Source: UBA1240 sp045599185 (GTDB taxonomy: Bacteria > Spirochaetota > Spirochaetia > Treponematales > Treponemataceae). From it: 64,000 nucleotides of DNA. Each line of letters starts with the position of its first letter. The stretch's first letter is position 1. This document shows positions 33,209 to 42,536 of this stretch, in pieces. The translations under genes were made by a program, and so were the position numbers. The stretch spans positions 62,001 through 126,000 of the forward strand of contig JAZRVO010000031.1 in assembly GCA_045599185.1 (NCBI GenBank). The letters run 5' to 3'. The notes under the pieces were generated by a model. The model was not told the origin of the DNA and ran no database searches. It saw nothing but the letters and a program-made list of their open reading frames with translations.

Positions 33209-35134
33209 ATGGGAAAAATTATTGGAATTGACTTAGGAACTACAAACTCTTGTGTAGCTGTTATGGAAGGCGGCGAGCCTGTTGTTATTCAGAACTCAGA
33301 AGGCGGACGCACAACACCTTCTATCGTTGGTTTTACTGCTAAAGGCGAACGCATTGTTGGTCAGCCTGCAAAAAACCAGATGATTACTAACCCGGAAAAC
33401 ACAGTTTATTCTATTAAGCGTTTTATTGGTCACCGTTACAGCGAATTGACCGGCGAAGCAAAAATGGTGCCATACCATGTAACGGACAACGGTCAGGATG
33501 TTCGCGTTGACATCAACGGAAAACCATATTCTCCGCAGGAAATTTCTGCTTTCATTTTGCAGAAAATGAAGAAAACTGCTGAAGATTATCTTGGTGAAAC
33601 AGTTACAGAAGCTGTTATCACCGTTCCTGCATATTTTAACGATGCACAGCGTCAGGCAACAAAAGATGCCGGTAAAATTGCCGGTCTTGAAGTAAAACGC
33701 ATTATCAACGAACCTACAGCAGCTTCTCTTGCTTACGGTTTCAACAAAGACCAGAAAAATGAACGCACAATCGCCGTTTATGACCTTGGTGGCGGTACAT
33801 TCGATATTTCAATTCTTGAACTTGGCGACGGCGTATTTGAAGTAAAATCTACAAATGGCGATACTCACCTTGGTGGTGACGACTTTGACCGCAAGATTAT
33901 CAACTGGCTTGTTGATGAATTCAAATCAGAAACAGGCATTGACCTTTCTGCTGACCGTATGGCATTGCAGCGCTTGCGTGAAGCTGCTGAAAAGGCAAAA
34001 ATTGACCTTTCTGCACAGTCTAGCACAGAAGTTAACCTTCCGTTCATTACTGCTGACGCAACCGGTCCTAAACACTTGCAGAAAACTTTGACACGCGCAA
34101 AGTTTGAACAGATGACTGAAGAATTGTTTGAACGCACAAAGGAACCTTGCCGCAAGGCACTTGCAGACGCCGGTGTTACAGCTGCACAGATTGATGAAGT
34201 TCTTCTTGTTGGTGGTTCAACACGTATGCCGAAAGTTTTGCAGGTTGTTAAAGAAATTTTCGGTAAGGAAGGTTCTAAAGGCGTTAACCCGGATGAAGCC
34301 GTTGCAATCGGTGCTGCAATTCAGGGCGGTATTCTTGGCGGTGACGTTAAAGACGTTCTTCTGCTTGACGTTACACCGCTTTCTTTGGGTATTGAAACAA
34401 TGGGTGCAGTTTGTACAAAACTCATTCCGCGCAACACAACAATTCCTACACGCAAAAGCCAGATTTTCTCTACTGCCGCAGACGGACAGACAGCAGTTTC
34501 TATCCACGTATTGCAGGGTGAACGCGAAATGGCAGCCCAGAACCGTACTTTGGGTAAGTTCGACCTTGAAGGTATTCCGGCAGCTCCACGCGGTGTTCCG
34601 CAGATTGAAGTTACTTTTGATATTGACGCAAACGGTATTGTTCACGTTAGCGCAAAAGATTTGGGCACTGGCAAGGAACAGAGCGTTCGCATTGAATCTA
34701 GCAGCGGCCTGAGCGACAGCGAAATTGACCGCATGGTTAAGGAAGCTGAGGCAAACGCAGAAGCAGACAAAAAAGAACGTGAACGCGTTGATGCACGCAA
34801 CGAAGCTGAAAACATGATTTATCAGGTTGAAAAAACCGTTAAAGAAATGGGCGACAAAGTTTCTGGTGCAGACAAACAGGCCATTGACGACGCTGTTGCA
34901 GCACTTAAACGCGCACTTGAAAGCGACAACACAGAAGAAATTAAAGCAAAAACAGAAGAACTTCAGAAAGCTTCTTACAAAATTGCTGAAGAACTGTACA
35001 AACAGCAGGGTGCTGCTGGTGCAGCCGGTGCCGGTCCAGACATGGGCGGCGCAAATTCTGGTGCAAATGCTTCTGGTTCAACAAAGGGTTCTGCTGACGA
35101 CGTTGACTATGAAGTTGTAGACGAACAGAAATAA
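33209..35134 (+). CDS. dnaK: Chaperone DnaK (Hsp70)
   Basis: ATP-dependent folding chaperone. 641 residues. The start is IIGIDLGTTNSCVAVMEGGEP, with VYDLGGGTFDISILELGDGVFEV and VLLVGGSTRMPKV in the ATPase domain. The linker VLLLDVTPLSLGIE and the substrate-binding domain follow. The C-terminal Gly/Ala/Ser-rich tail ends in VDYEVVDEQK, close to the canonical EEVD-like ending. GGAGAT lies before the ATG. Confidence 0.98.
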   Translation: MGKIIGIDLGTTNSCVAVMEGGEPVVIQNSEGGRTTPSIVGFTAKGERIVGQPAKNQMITNPENTVYSIKRFIGHRYSELTGEAKMVPYHVTDNGQDVRVDINGKPYSPQEISAFILQKMKKTAEDYLGETVTEAVITVPAYFNDAQRQATKDAGKIAGLEVKRIINEPTAASLAYGFNKDQKNERTIAVYDLGGGTFDISILELGDGVFEVKSTNGDTHLGGDDFDRKIINWLVDEFKSETGIDLSADRMALQRLREAAEKAKIDLSAQSSTEVNLPFITADATGPKHLQKTLTRAKFEQMTEELFERTKEPCRKALADAGVTAAQIDEVLLVGGSTRMPKVLQVVKEIFGKEGSKGVNPDEAVAIGAAIQGGILGGDVKDVLLLDVTPLSLGIETMGAVCTKLIPRNTTIPTRKSQIFSTAADGQTAVSIHVLQGEREMAAQNRTLGKFDLEGIPAAPRGVPQIEVTFDIDANGIVHVSAKDLGTGKEQSVRIESSSGLSDSEIDRMVKEAEANAEADKKERERVDARNEAENMIYQVEKTVKEMGDKVSGADKQAIDDAVAALKRALESDNTEEIKAKTEELQKASYKIAEELYKQQGAAGAAGAGPDMGGANSGANASGSTKGSADDVDYEVVDEQK

Positions 35135-35174
35135 CTTAACCGGCCGGCAAAAAACGGCTGCTAAAGAAAAATGC

Positions 35175-35217
35175 AAAGCCTGCGGAATATTCTACGGAGT
35201 GTTCTGTCAGGCTTTTT
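35175..35217 (+). terminator. Terminator or attenuator between dnaK and dnaJ
   Basis: AAAGCCTG pairs with CAGGCTTTTT across a 25-nt loop. It would lower dnaJ expression relative to dnaK. Only 45 bp separate it from the dnaJ start. Confidence 0.55.
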
Positions 35218-35262
35218 GCAAATTAAGCTTAGTAAAATTATAGAAAATAAAAGGGTATAACC

Positions 35263-36393
35263 GTGGCCAAACGAGATTATTACGAAGTTCTTGGGGTTCA
35301 AAAAGGTGCAAGCAAAGACGAAATAAAAAAAGGCTACCGCAAGCTTGCAATTCAATATCACCCGGACAAAAACCCGGGCAATAAAGAAGCCGAGGACAAA
35401 TTTAAGGAAGCAACTGAAGCTTACGAAGTTCTTTCGGACGACCAGAAGCGCCAGATTTATGACCAGTATGGTTTTGCCGGTCTTGAAGGAATGGGCGGCG
35501 GCGGTGGTGGCGGTTATTCCCACGCATACAGTGATTTTCAGGATATTTTTGGCGGTGGTTTTGATTTTGAAAGCATTTTCGGCAGTTTCTTCGGCGGCGG
35601 TCGTTCTGGCGGCGGCAGGGCTGCAAGCAATCAGGGTGCAAACCTGCGCTACGATCTGGAAATTCCATTTAAAGATGCTGTATACGGCACAAAAACAGAA
35701 ATTACTTTCAGCCACAATGAAGTTTGTGATGTTTGTCACGGCACTGGTGGTGCAGAAGGTTCAAAACGCAAAACCTGTCCAACTTGTGGCGGCGCCGGTC
35801 AAATCAGAAGAAGTTCCGGCTTTTTTTCAATGGCACAAACCTGTCCAACCTGCCGCGGAGAAGGCAGCACGATTGATAACCCGTGCAAGGCTTGTGGCGG
35901 TACCGGCGTTGAAAAACGCAAGCGCAAGATTGCCATTACAATTCCACCGGGAGTTGACGACGGAAAGCGCATAAACATTCCTGGGCAGGGTGATGCAGGC
36001 AAGAACGGAGGTCCGGCCGGCGATTTGTATATTTTCATGCATGTTGCGGCTCATCCTCAGTTTGAACGCAACGGACAGGATTTGTACTGTGCCGTACCGA
36101 TTTCAATTATTCAGGCTGCATTGGGCGCAGAAATTACCGTTACTTCGCTTGACGGCAAGAAAATTAAGATAAAAGTACCGGCCGGTACGCAAAGCGGCAA
36201 GCTTCTGCGCGTCCGGGATGAAGGCGTTCCTTCCGGCACGGCCGGCAGAAAAGGCGACCTGTACATCAAAATCATGGTAAAGGTTCCTTCAAAGCTTTCG
36301 TCAAAATCAAAGCAGCTGCTTGAAGAAGTTGCAAAAATTGAAGGTGAAAACGACAGCCCGGAAGCAATGCTTCTTTCGGAAATTAACAGCTAG
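35263..36393 (+). CDS. dnaJ: Chaperone DnaJ (Hsp40, type I)
   Basis: Stimulates the DnaK ATPase. 376 residues, starting at GTG (MAKRDYYEVLG); AAGGG lies upstream. The J domain has the HPD motif (YHPDKNPG). A Gly/Phe-rich region spans residues ~75-130. Four CxxCxGxG zinc repeats are present: CDVCHGTGG, CPTCGGAG, CPTCRGEG, CKACGGTG. A normal C-terminal beta-sandwich follows. Confidence 0.97.
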   Translation: MAKRDYYEVLGVQKGASKDEIKKGYRKLAIQYHPDKNPGNKEAEDKFKEATEAYEVLSDDQKRQIYDQYGFAGLEGMGGGGGGGYSHAYSDFQDIFGGGFDFESIFGSFFGGGRSGGGRAASNQGANLRYDLEIPFKDAVYGTKTEITFSHNEVCDVCHGTGGAEGSKRKTCPTCGGAGQIRRSSGFFSMAQTCPTCRGEGSTIDNPCKACGGTGVEKRKRKIAITIPPGVDDGKRINIPGQGDAGKNGGPAGDLYIFMHVAAHPQFERNGQDLYCAVPISIIQAALGAEITVTSLDGKKIKIKVPAGTQSGKLLRVRDEGVPSGTAGRKGDLYIKIMVKVPSKLSSKSKQLLEEVAKIEGENDSPEAMLLSEINS

Positions 36394-36412
36394 AAAAACA
36401 TTATGTTTTGAA

Positions 36413-36444
36413 GAAAAAGGTACATATTGCATGTGCCTTTTTTA
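36413..36444 (+). terminator. Terminator after dnaJ
   Basis: AAAAAGGTACA pairs with TGTGCCTTTTT (one wobble) and is followed by T-rich sequence, 20 bp after the dnaJ stop. Confidence 0.7.
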
Positions 36445-36593
36445 TTTTTAAAGGCATATACGGCTTTTGTGCTTTAAAGAATTTGTAAAATGTACAATGT
36501 TTTTTTTCACAGTTTTTGCCGATTTATGATATAGTAGAAATGTATGCAAATGCAGTTTTGCTATTTCTGCTTATAAATATTTCGAGGTAAATG

Positions 36594-37982
36594 ATGTTCC
36601 AAAAACAGCGGGCGGCGCTTTCTCAAATTACTAATCTTCTTACTGGAATCTTTTTTATTGTACTGGCTTTGACCTTGATTCCGAAACAGGACGTTTCGTT
36701 TGTTTTTGCAGCTTCAGTTGCTTTGGTTCTTATGGTTTTGGTGCTTTGTATTTTTCGCTACATTGACAAGGCTTTGGCCGCAAAACTTCGTAACGAAGCA
36801 CTTTATACGAAAGAAACTGCATTGATAAGCGGCTTCATTACAAAAATCCGTTCTGCCTATTCACTAGAAGACTTGATTTCAGCCATTCGTTCCGAACTTG
36901 AAGACAAGGCTGATGCTTCTGTTTTAATTATTGACCGTAAAAAGAATTATGTAGTTTATAACAGCCCTGACCGGATTGTTTCTGCAAAGGAAACGCTGGA
37001 TACTCTGGAAAGGAACTTTTCTGTTTCCATGGCTGACGGCTGGTATTTGCTTGGTACTGATTTAGGCGTTGTTTCTGACCAGAACAAGAGTCGCGGTTTT
37101 TTTGTAATTCACAATGGCGTTCATTTTTACGTTTTCTGTCGCTGTACGCGCCTTTTGGACGAGCTTATTTTTCCGCAGGTTCTGGATGAATTCATTTCTT
37201 ATACGAAGCGCAGTGATACGATTGCCGAGCTTTCAGGAATTTCGGAATTGACCAAGGAATGGAACATGGTTGCTGATACCCAGCGTTCGTTTTTGCCGCA
37301 GAAAATGCCTGAAATTAAGCATCTTGATCTTGCTGCCTATTTTAGGCCGCTGGTAAATGTTTCCGGCGACTATTATTCGGTTCTGCCGATAGACGAAGAT
37401 AAAACCCTGCTGCTTTTAGGCGACGTTTCTGGTAAAGGTCTGGCGGCTGCCCTTGTTATGGGTATCGTTATCAACACTGTAAAAAACATTCAGAATAAAG
37501 AAGACTTGCCTGCAATGATTAGGGCTGTAGACCGTGCAATTAAAAGCATGAAATTTGACGATAAGTACACGGTTATGTTCCTTGGCATTGTAGACACTGC
37601 TGCCATGACTATTTCGTACATAAATGCGTCTATGTCTGACCCGATTGTAATTACCAAAACGCCCGGCGGCTTTAACATTAAACCGCTTGGTTCTAACTGT
37701 AGTCTGGTTGGTATTATTGAAATTGACGACCTTGAGATTGAAGTGCAGAAGCTGTTTTATGATGACATGATTCTGATTGCAACTGACGGTGTTTCTGAAG
37801 TTATGAATGATGAAGGTATTGAACTTGGTGATACTGAACTGTTTAAGCAGACAATTCAGAACAGTGCGTATAAATCGGCTCAGCATTTTGTTAATGATAT
37901 TTCTGATTTGGTTCTTGAATATAACGGCGATAAAAAATTGCGAGATGACGTTACAATGCTTGCAGTAAAAATTGAGAGGTAA
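36594..37982 (+). CDS. Membrane-anchored SpoIIE/RsbU-type PP2C serine phosphatase 1
   Basis: 462 residues. Two N-terminal membrane segments (residues ~10-60) are followed by a GAF-like sensor region (~75-210) and a C-terminal PPM/SpoIIE phosphatase domain. Metal-binding aspartates lie in VSGDYYSVLPI, LLGDVSGKGLAAALVMG, IATDGVSEVM and RDDVTMLAVKI. The start was placed at the second of two adjacent ATGs because GAGGT lies 5 nt upstream of it. Such enzymes dephosphorylate a STAS antagonist to release an anti-sigma factor or similar partner. The STAS gene two genes downstream is the obvious substrate. Confidence 0.88.
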   Translation: MFQKQRAALSQITNLLTGIFFIVLALTLIPKQDVSFVFAASVALVLMVLVLCIFRYIDKALAAKLRNEALYTKETALISGFITKIRSAYSLEDLISAIRSELEDKADASVLIIDRKKNYVVYNSPDRIVSAKETLDTLERNFSVSMADGWYLLGTDLGVVSDQNKSRGFFVIHNGVHFYVFCRCTRLLDELIFPQVLDEFISYTKRSDTIAELSGISELTKEWNMVADTQRSFLPQKMPEIKHLDLAAYFRPLVNVSGDYYSVLPIDEDKTLLLLGDVSGKGLAAALVMGIVINTVKNIQNKEDLPAMIRAVDRAIKSMKFDDKYTVMFLGIVDTAAMTISYINASMSDPIVITKTPGGFNIKPLGSNCSLVGIIEIDDLEIEVQKLFYDDMILIATDGVSEVMNDEGIELGDTELFKQTIQNSAYKSAQHFVNDISDLVLEYNGDKKLRDDVTMLAVKIER

Positions 37983-37985
37983 GTG

Positions 37986-40136
37986 ATGATTTTCTTTGTA
38001 TTGAACTTGATTTTAGGCATTGGACTTATCTTTTTTTCCATGTATGTCGATCTGGACGACCATGATTTGCGTTCCAAGTTTTTTGTAAATCTTGTTCTGT
38101 CTTTGGGTACGGTTGTACTGTTCATGGTTGTCGTCTTTGTTGCGCTTTTTAAGGGTAACGTACATTTCGTTCGCATCGGTTCTATGCTGATGATGTTTGC
38201 TGTTGCAATATTTTTTATTGGTTATTTTATTTTTGCGCTTCAGTTTCCGTATTACAAAAAAAGCGTACCGCTTTCCGTTTTTAAATATTTAATGTGGGCT
38301 TTTGCCTTGTTATGCGTTTTAAAAATTGAAGTTATTCAAGTTTCTCCGGTTTCAGGTATTTTTTTGAGTCCTGCTAATATGATTGGTGACTTTTTTCCCT
38401 GGTCAACGCTGTTTGAAAACCTGTACATGACAATTATTCCTTTGCTTACAATCCTTGTTTTTTTGCTGAAGCTGCGCCTGAAAATTTCTGCGCATCAAAA
38501 GCAGCAGGCAATCGTGATGATTGGAGGAATGATTTTAGCCACTGTAATGCATTATCTGCTTAATCTGGCATCAATAACAGTTCCGTTTTATCAGACTCTG
38601 TTTCCGCTGTGTCTGGCCTGTATCATTATTATTACCTATATTTCCGGCAAAATAACAATTATGTTCGACTTTGTTACCATTATAAATGGTGCATTGCGTG
38701 TTTTCATTCCTTATGTTATTCCGTCGCTGCTTAGTGGTATTATTTTTGCATTGCTTATGCCGCTGCGCCGTACAATGCCGATTGTGTTTATCATTCTGCT
38801 TGTTGCAGATGTTTCTTTGGCACTGTTTTTACAGTTTTTCTTTAGAACCAAGTATGCGCACATGAGTTTTGCAAAAGACAGCTATTACGAAGATGAACTT
38901 GATGCTGCACTTGCAAACTTTGACTATAAAGCACCTTACGATGAACTTACGGCAAATTTTGTTTCTTTAATGAAGAATAATGTTGAAACTGTTCACGTAG
39001 AACTGCTGATGAATGATGATTCGGGAATGCTGAAAACAACCTATTCGTCTCTTGATGTGCCTTCCAAGCCTTTTGCTATGGACAGTGCGCTTGTTGATTT
39101 TCTGGCAGGCGTTAATCGTGATGTAGTGTTTAAGTCTCATGTGATGAGTCATCACGATTATTACACGCAAAAAGATGAACTGCTTAAACTTTTTGAAAGC
39201 AAGGGTGTAGAAGTAATTCTCCTTTTGCGTGAAAGCCACCATCTGTTCGGAATGATTTCTTTGGGACCTAAACGCCGTGGCAATGCTTTTAGTGACTACG
39301 ATTACAAGACTTTGACCAATTTGTATTCTTATTTCTTTTTGTTCGGTTACTATATGAAAAATATTGCCAACCAGTCGCTGGTTGGTACCGTTGCAAGGGA
39401 AATTCAGATGTCATCGCAGGTTATTCGTTCAATTCAGGATAACGTAGATGCATTTAAAGACCCGTCTGTGGATGTAGGCTATATTTCACGGTCTGCACGC
39501 AGTTTGGGTGGTGACTTTATTGACTTTATTCGTCTTACCGATACGCGGCACATGCTTATTATGGGCGATGTAAGCGGAAAAGGTTTGAACGCCAGTATGT
39601 CTATGGTCATTCTTAAATCAATTATTCGCACGCTTTTGGCCGAAACTACCGATTTTAAGGATTTGATTGAAAAGGTAAACCACTTTATCAAATACAACCT
39701 GCCGCGCGGTACTTTCTTTGCCGGTGTTTTTGCAATTTTCGACTTTAAAGAACACGTTATGTACTATGTAAACTGCGGTTTGCCTGTTTTGTTCAGGTAT
39801 ACTGAACAGTATGGTAACGTTGTTGAAATTCAGGGCGAAGGTAAGGTTCTTGGTTTTGCAAGAAAAGTTTCCGGAATGGTAAAGGTTCGCCATATTCCAC
39901 TTGAACCGGGTGACGTTATTCTTGCCTGTACGGACGGTTTGCTTGATTCTGAATCTTTGCGTGGCGAACAGTATGGAAAGGAACGTGTTCAGAGGCTTAT
40001 TATGGACAATAAGACATACGAATCCAGTCGTCTGGTTAACTTTGTTTATGAGGATATGCTGCAATTTACGTCTAAGGAATTGCAGGATGATGTAACTGCT
40101 GTTGCTATTAGAGTGCTTAGGACTGAGAATAACTAA
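37986..40136 (+). CDS. Polytopic SpoIIE/RsbU-type PP2C phosphatase 2
   Basis: 716 residues. About eight or nine membrane segments in the first ~300 residues (histidine-kinase 7TM-like arrangement) are followed by a GAF-like domain (~310-450). A C-terminal SpoIIE phosphatase has aspartates in LGGDFIDFI, MGDVSGKGLNASMSM, ACTDGLLDSE and QDDVTAVAIRV. AGAGG lies inside the preceding gene's end, 7 nt before ATG 37986 (a GTG three bases upstream is less likely). Translation is coupled to phosphatase 1. Both probably target the STAS protein that follows, responding to different signals. Confidence 0.88.
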   Translation: MIFFVLNLILGIGLIFFSMYVDLDDHDLRSKFFVNLVLSLGTVVLFMVVVFVALFKGNVHFVRIGSMLMMFAVAIFFIGYFIFALQFPYYKKSVPLSVFKYLMWAFALLCVLKIEVIQVSPVSGIFLSPANMIGDFFPWSTLFENLYMTIIPLLTILVFLLKLRLKISAHQKQQAIVMIGGMILATVMHYLLNLASITVPFYQTLFPLCLACIIIITYISGKITIMFDFVTIINGALRVFIPYVIPSLLSGIIFALLMPLRRTMPIVFIILLVADVSLALFLQFFFRTKYAHMSFAKDSYYEDELDAALANFDYKAPYDELTANFVSLMKNNVETVHVELLMNDDSGMLKTTYSSLDVPSKPFAMDSALVDFLAGVNRDVVFKSHVMSHHDYYTQKDELLKLFESKGVEVILLLRESHHLFGMISLGPKRRGNAFSDYDYKTLTNLYSYFFLFGYYMKNIANQSLVGTVAREIQMSSQVIRSIQDNVDAFKDPSVDVGYISRSARSLGGDFIDFIRLTDTRHMLIMGDVSGKGLNASMSMVILKSIIRTLLAETTDFKDLIEKVNHFIKYNLPRGTFFAGVFAIFDFKEHVMYYVNCGLPVLFRYTEQYGNVVEIQGEGKVLGFARKVSGMVKVRHIPLEPGDVILACTDGLLDSESLRGEQYGKERVQRLIMDNKTYESSRLVNFVYEDMLQFTSKELQDDVTAVAIRVLRTENN

Positions 40137-40171
40137 GGCGCATTGATTTTTCATTTTTAAGGAGGTTAAAA

Positions 40172-40498
40172 ATGGAACAGCTTGTAATTAACGAGAAAAA
40201 AGGTGCAAACTATGTTTTGCTCGAAGTGTCGGGTGTATTGAATTCTTATACATATTTGGACTTTCAGGCGAAAGTATTTGCAATTGCAAAAGAAACAAAT
40301 CTGGTGCTTGATATGTCACAGATAACAAACCTTTCTTCTTCCGGTTTGGGTGTATTGCTGGCTGCCTATGATGATGCAGAAGAAGTTGGAAACAAGATTT
40401 ATATTATGCGTCCTTCTGCAATTGCCCAAAAAGCTGTTGATTCTACTGGTTTTGCAGACTGCTTCCCTGTAATTTTTTCTTTAACGGAAGTTCTGTAA
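40172..40498 (+). CDS. STAS-domain anti-anti-sigma factor
   Basis: 108 residues, SpoIIAA/RsbV type. The phosphorylatable serine lies in ITNLSSSGLGVLLAAY at about residue 53. GGAGG lies 9 nt before the ATG. It follows two SpoIIE phosphatases, the expected activators in a partner-switching cascade. No kinase/anti-sigma factor (RsbW/SpoIIAB) is in the window. Its TAA overlaps the next ATG by one base (TAATG). Confidence 0.92.
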   Translation: MEQLVINEKKGANYVLLEVSGVLNSYTYLDFQAKVFAIAKETNLVLDMSQITNLSSSGLGVLLAAYDDAEEVGNKIYIMRPSAIAQKAVDSTGFADCFPVIFSLTEVL

Positions 40499-41349
40499 TG
40501 CGTAAACTGTTGGCATTTTTTTCTGCTGTTCTGTTTATTTTTGCCTTTTTTTCTACCGTTTCGTGCAAAGGTGAAAAAACAAAAATGCCAAAAGCCGAAG
40601 AAGAAAACAGTGCCAACGCAGAAATTGCGGCAGTTGTTCCTGTTTCTGAAAAGGAACAGCTTGCCGCCAGTATTGTTCAAACTCTTAATCTGCCAACAGC
40701 CGGTTTAATTCAGCAGAATGCAAAGGATTTTATTGCTGAATTTGAACAGGTTTACAAAAACGATAAAGATTTTCTGCTGGTTCTGGTAGATAAGACACAT
40801 CATCTGGCAAAAGACTACAAGCCGGAAGATTTAATTCCCTTATCAAACAACGATTATTATTCTGTAAGCCGTAATGATTTATCTTTGCGCGTGCCGGTAG
40901 CAAAAGCATTGCAGGTTATGGCAGCTGGTGCTTTGGAAGACAATGTTTGGCTTTTGGTAAGTTCCACGTTCCGTTCTTATGAATACCAGGAAAAACTTTT
41001 TGCACGATGGGTAGAGATAGATGGGCTTGAAGAAGCAGAGCGGGAGTCGGCTAGGGCAGGTACAAGCCAGCACCAGCTGGGCACGGCAATAGATTTTGGT
41101 TCAATTGATGACAGTTTTGCCCAGACAAAGGCCGGTAAGTGGCTTGATGAAAATGCTGCAAAGTATGGTTTTTCCCTGTCTTTTCCGCAGGGCTATGAAC
41201 CGGTGACTGGTTACCGGTGGGAATGCTGGCATTACCGTTATATTGGTGTTGATGCCTGTAAATTGCAAGAAAAATGGTTTGGTGACATTCAGCAATACAT
41301 GATGGAGTTTATTGACGCATGGGAACGTGCCGGCGGAAATAACCTGTAA
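40498..41349 (+). CDS. vanY: VanY-type D-alanyl-D-alanine carboxypeptidase lipoprotein
   Basis: 283 residues. The signal has a lipobox-like TVSC at residue ~23, so the enzyme is anchored in the envelope. The M15B zinc peptidase domain covers the C-terminal ~170 residues: the SSTFRSYEYQ substrate loop, HQLGTAIDFG (His and Asp ligands), and WECWHYRY (catalytic Glu, third His). It trims the terminal D-Ala from peptidoglycan stems. Its translational coupling to the STAS gene suggests shared expression with the signalling module. Confidence 0.9.
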   Translation: MRKLLAFFSAVLFIFAFFSTVSCKGEKTKMPKAEEENSANAEIAAVVPVSEKEQLAASIVQTLNLPTAGLIQQNAKDFIAEFEQVYKNDKDFLLVLVDKTHHLAKDYKPEDLIPLSNNDYYSVSRNDLSLRVPVAKALQVMAAGALEDNVWLLVSSTFRSYEYQEKLFARWVEIDGLEEAERESARAGTSQHQLGTAIDFGSIDDSFAQTKAGKWLDENAAKYGFSLSFPQGYEPVTGYRWECWHYRYIGVDACKLQEKWFGDIQQYMMEFIDAWERAGGNNL

Positions 41350-41443
41350 GTTTTTGAATTTTTAAGCAATCACCTTGGCAAGGCACGGTAATGTTTTCAA
41401 CTTTGCCTTTGCTGTTTATTTACGGTTTGTAACGAACCGTAAA

Positions 41444-41482
41444 TAAAAAAAGACTGTTTCGATTGAAACAGTCTTTTTTTTT
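41444..41482. terminator. Bidirectional terminator between vanY and ltaE
   Basis: AAAAAAAGACTGTTT-CGATT-GAAACAGTCTTTTTTT is a perfect 8-bp-plus stem with A and T runs. A second hairpin, TTTACGGTT / AACCGTAAA, precedes it at 41420-41444. Confidence 0.88.
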
Positions 41483-41501
41483 GTTTTGCAGTAAAACCTG
41501 A

Positions 41502-42536
41502 TTAGTCCTGTAAAAATTCCTGCAACGTTTTAACAAAACTGTCTACGTGCTGCTTGTTTATCCAGTGGTGGGTGTAAAGTTTTACATAGCCCTGTGCATT
41601 TGGTCCAAACAGCAGAACATTACGGTGCTTAAAGAAATCTTCAAAGGCTTCCGGCTCAAAATTGTCTTCACGGAACTTAAAAGTAACCATGTTGGTTTCA
41701 ATTTTGGTAATATCTACTTCAATTTCTGCAAACTGGGTAAGGCTGTTGGCAAGGTAAAAAGCTGTTTCATGATCCTGTACCAGACACTGTCGCATCTGTT
41801 TAAGGCCGATTAAACCGGCAGCGGCAAGTCCGCCAACCTTGTGCATTTCGCCGCCAAGCAAACGCCTTTTCTGCCGTGCTTTTTCAATAAATTCCTTGCT
41901 GCCGCACAAAAGTCCGCCGGCCGGTGCGCACAGCCCCTTTGATAAACACAAAGTTACTGTGTCTGCATTTTGGGCAATTTCAGCTGCACTAATGTTCAGC
42001 GAAGCAGCGGCGTTAAAAAGCCGTGCACCGTCCAAATGCACCGGCACGTGGTAACGTGCAGAAATATAGCGCATGGACTGCATCTGTTTAAGCGGAATCG
42101 TATTGCCGCAGCTCATTGTATTTTCCAGACAAATCAGCGCAGTTTTGGGTTCGCCAAATTCCTGACCAGTGCGTATGCGGCAAATTAAATCGTCGTCGCA
42201 CAAAGTGCCATTTTTTGGAACAAACGTACGGAATGTTGCGCCGGAAATAAGGGCAGCTGCGCCGCTTTCTTTCTGAACGATATGGCTGTTTTCGTCAATA
42301 ATTACTTCGTCACCCGGGTTGCAATGACAGAAAAGCGCAAGCTGGTTTGCAAAAGTTGCACTTGGTACAAAAATTGCAGCCTGTTTCCCAGTCAGGCTTG
42401 CGCCATAATTTTCAAGTTCAATTACGCTTGGATCTTCGCCATAAAAATCGTCACCAACCGGTGCCTGTGCCATTGCCTGGCGCATTTCATCGGTTGGCTG
42501 CGTAACAGAATCGCTACGAAAATCGATAAAAGCCAT
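41502..42536 (-). CDS. ltaE: Low-specificity L-threonine aldolase
   Basis: PLP enzyme splitting threonine/allo-threonine to glycine and acetaldehyde. 344 residues: IDFRSDSVTQPTDEMR start, VGDDFYGEDPSVIELE, HLDGARLFNAA, and the PLP lysine in TLCLSKGLCAPAGG. The ATG overlaps the leuS stop by one base, so translation is coupled to leuS, an unusual pairing. Confidence 0.94.
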   Translation of the reverse strand: MAFIDFRSDSVTQPTDEMRQAMAQAPVGDDFYGEDPSVIELENYGASLTGKQAAIFVPSATFANQLALFCHCNPGDEVIIDENSHIVQKESGAAALISGATFRTFVPKNGTLCDDDLICRIRTGQEFGEPKTALICLENTMSCGNTIPLKQMQSMRYISARYHVPVHLDGARLFNAAASLNISAAEIAQNADTVTLCLSKGLCAPAGGLLCGSKEFIEKARQKRRLLGGEMHKVGGLAAAGLIGLKQMRQCLVQDHETAFYLANSLTQFAEIEVDITKIETNMVTFKFREDNFEPEAFEDFFKHRNVLLFGPNAQGYVKLYTHHWINKQHVDSFVKTLQEFLQD

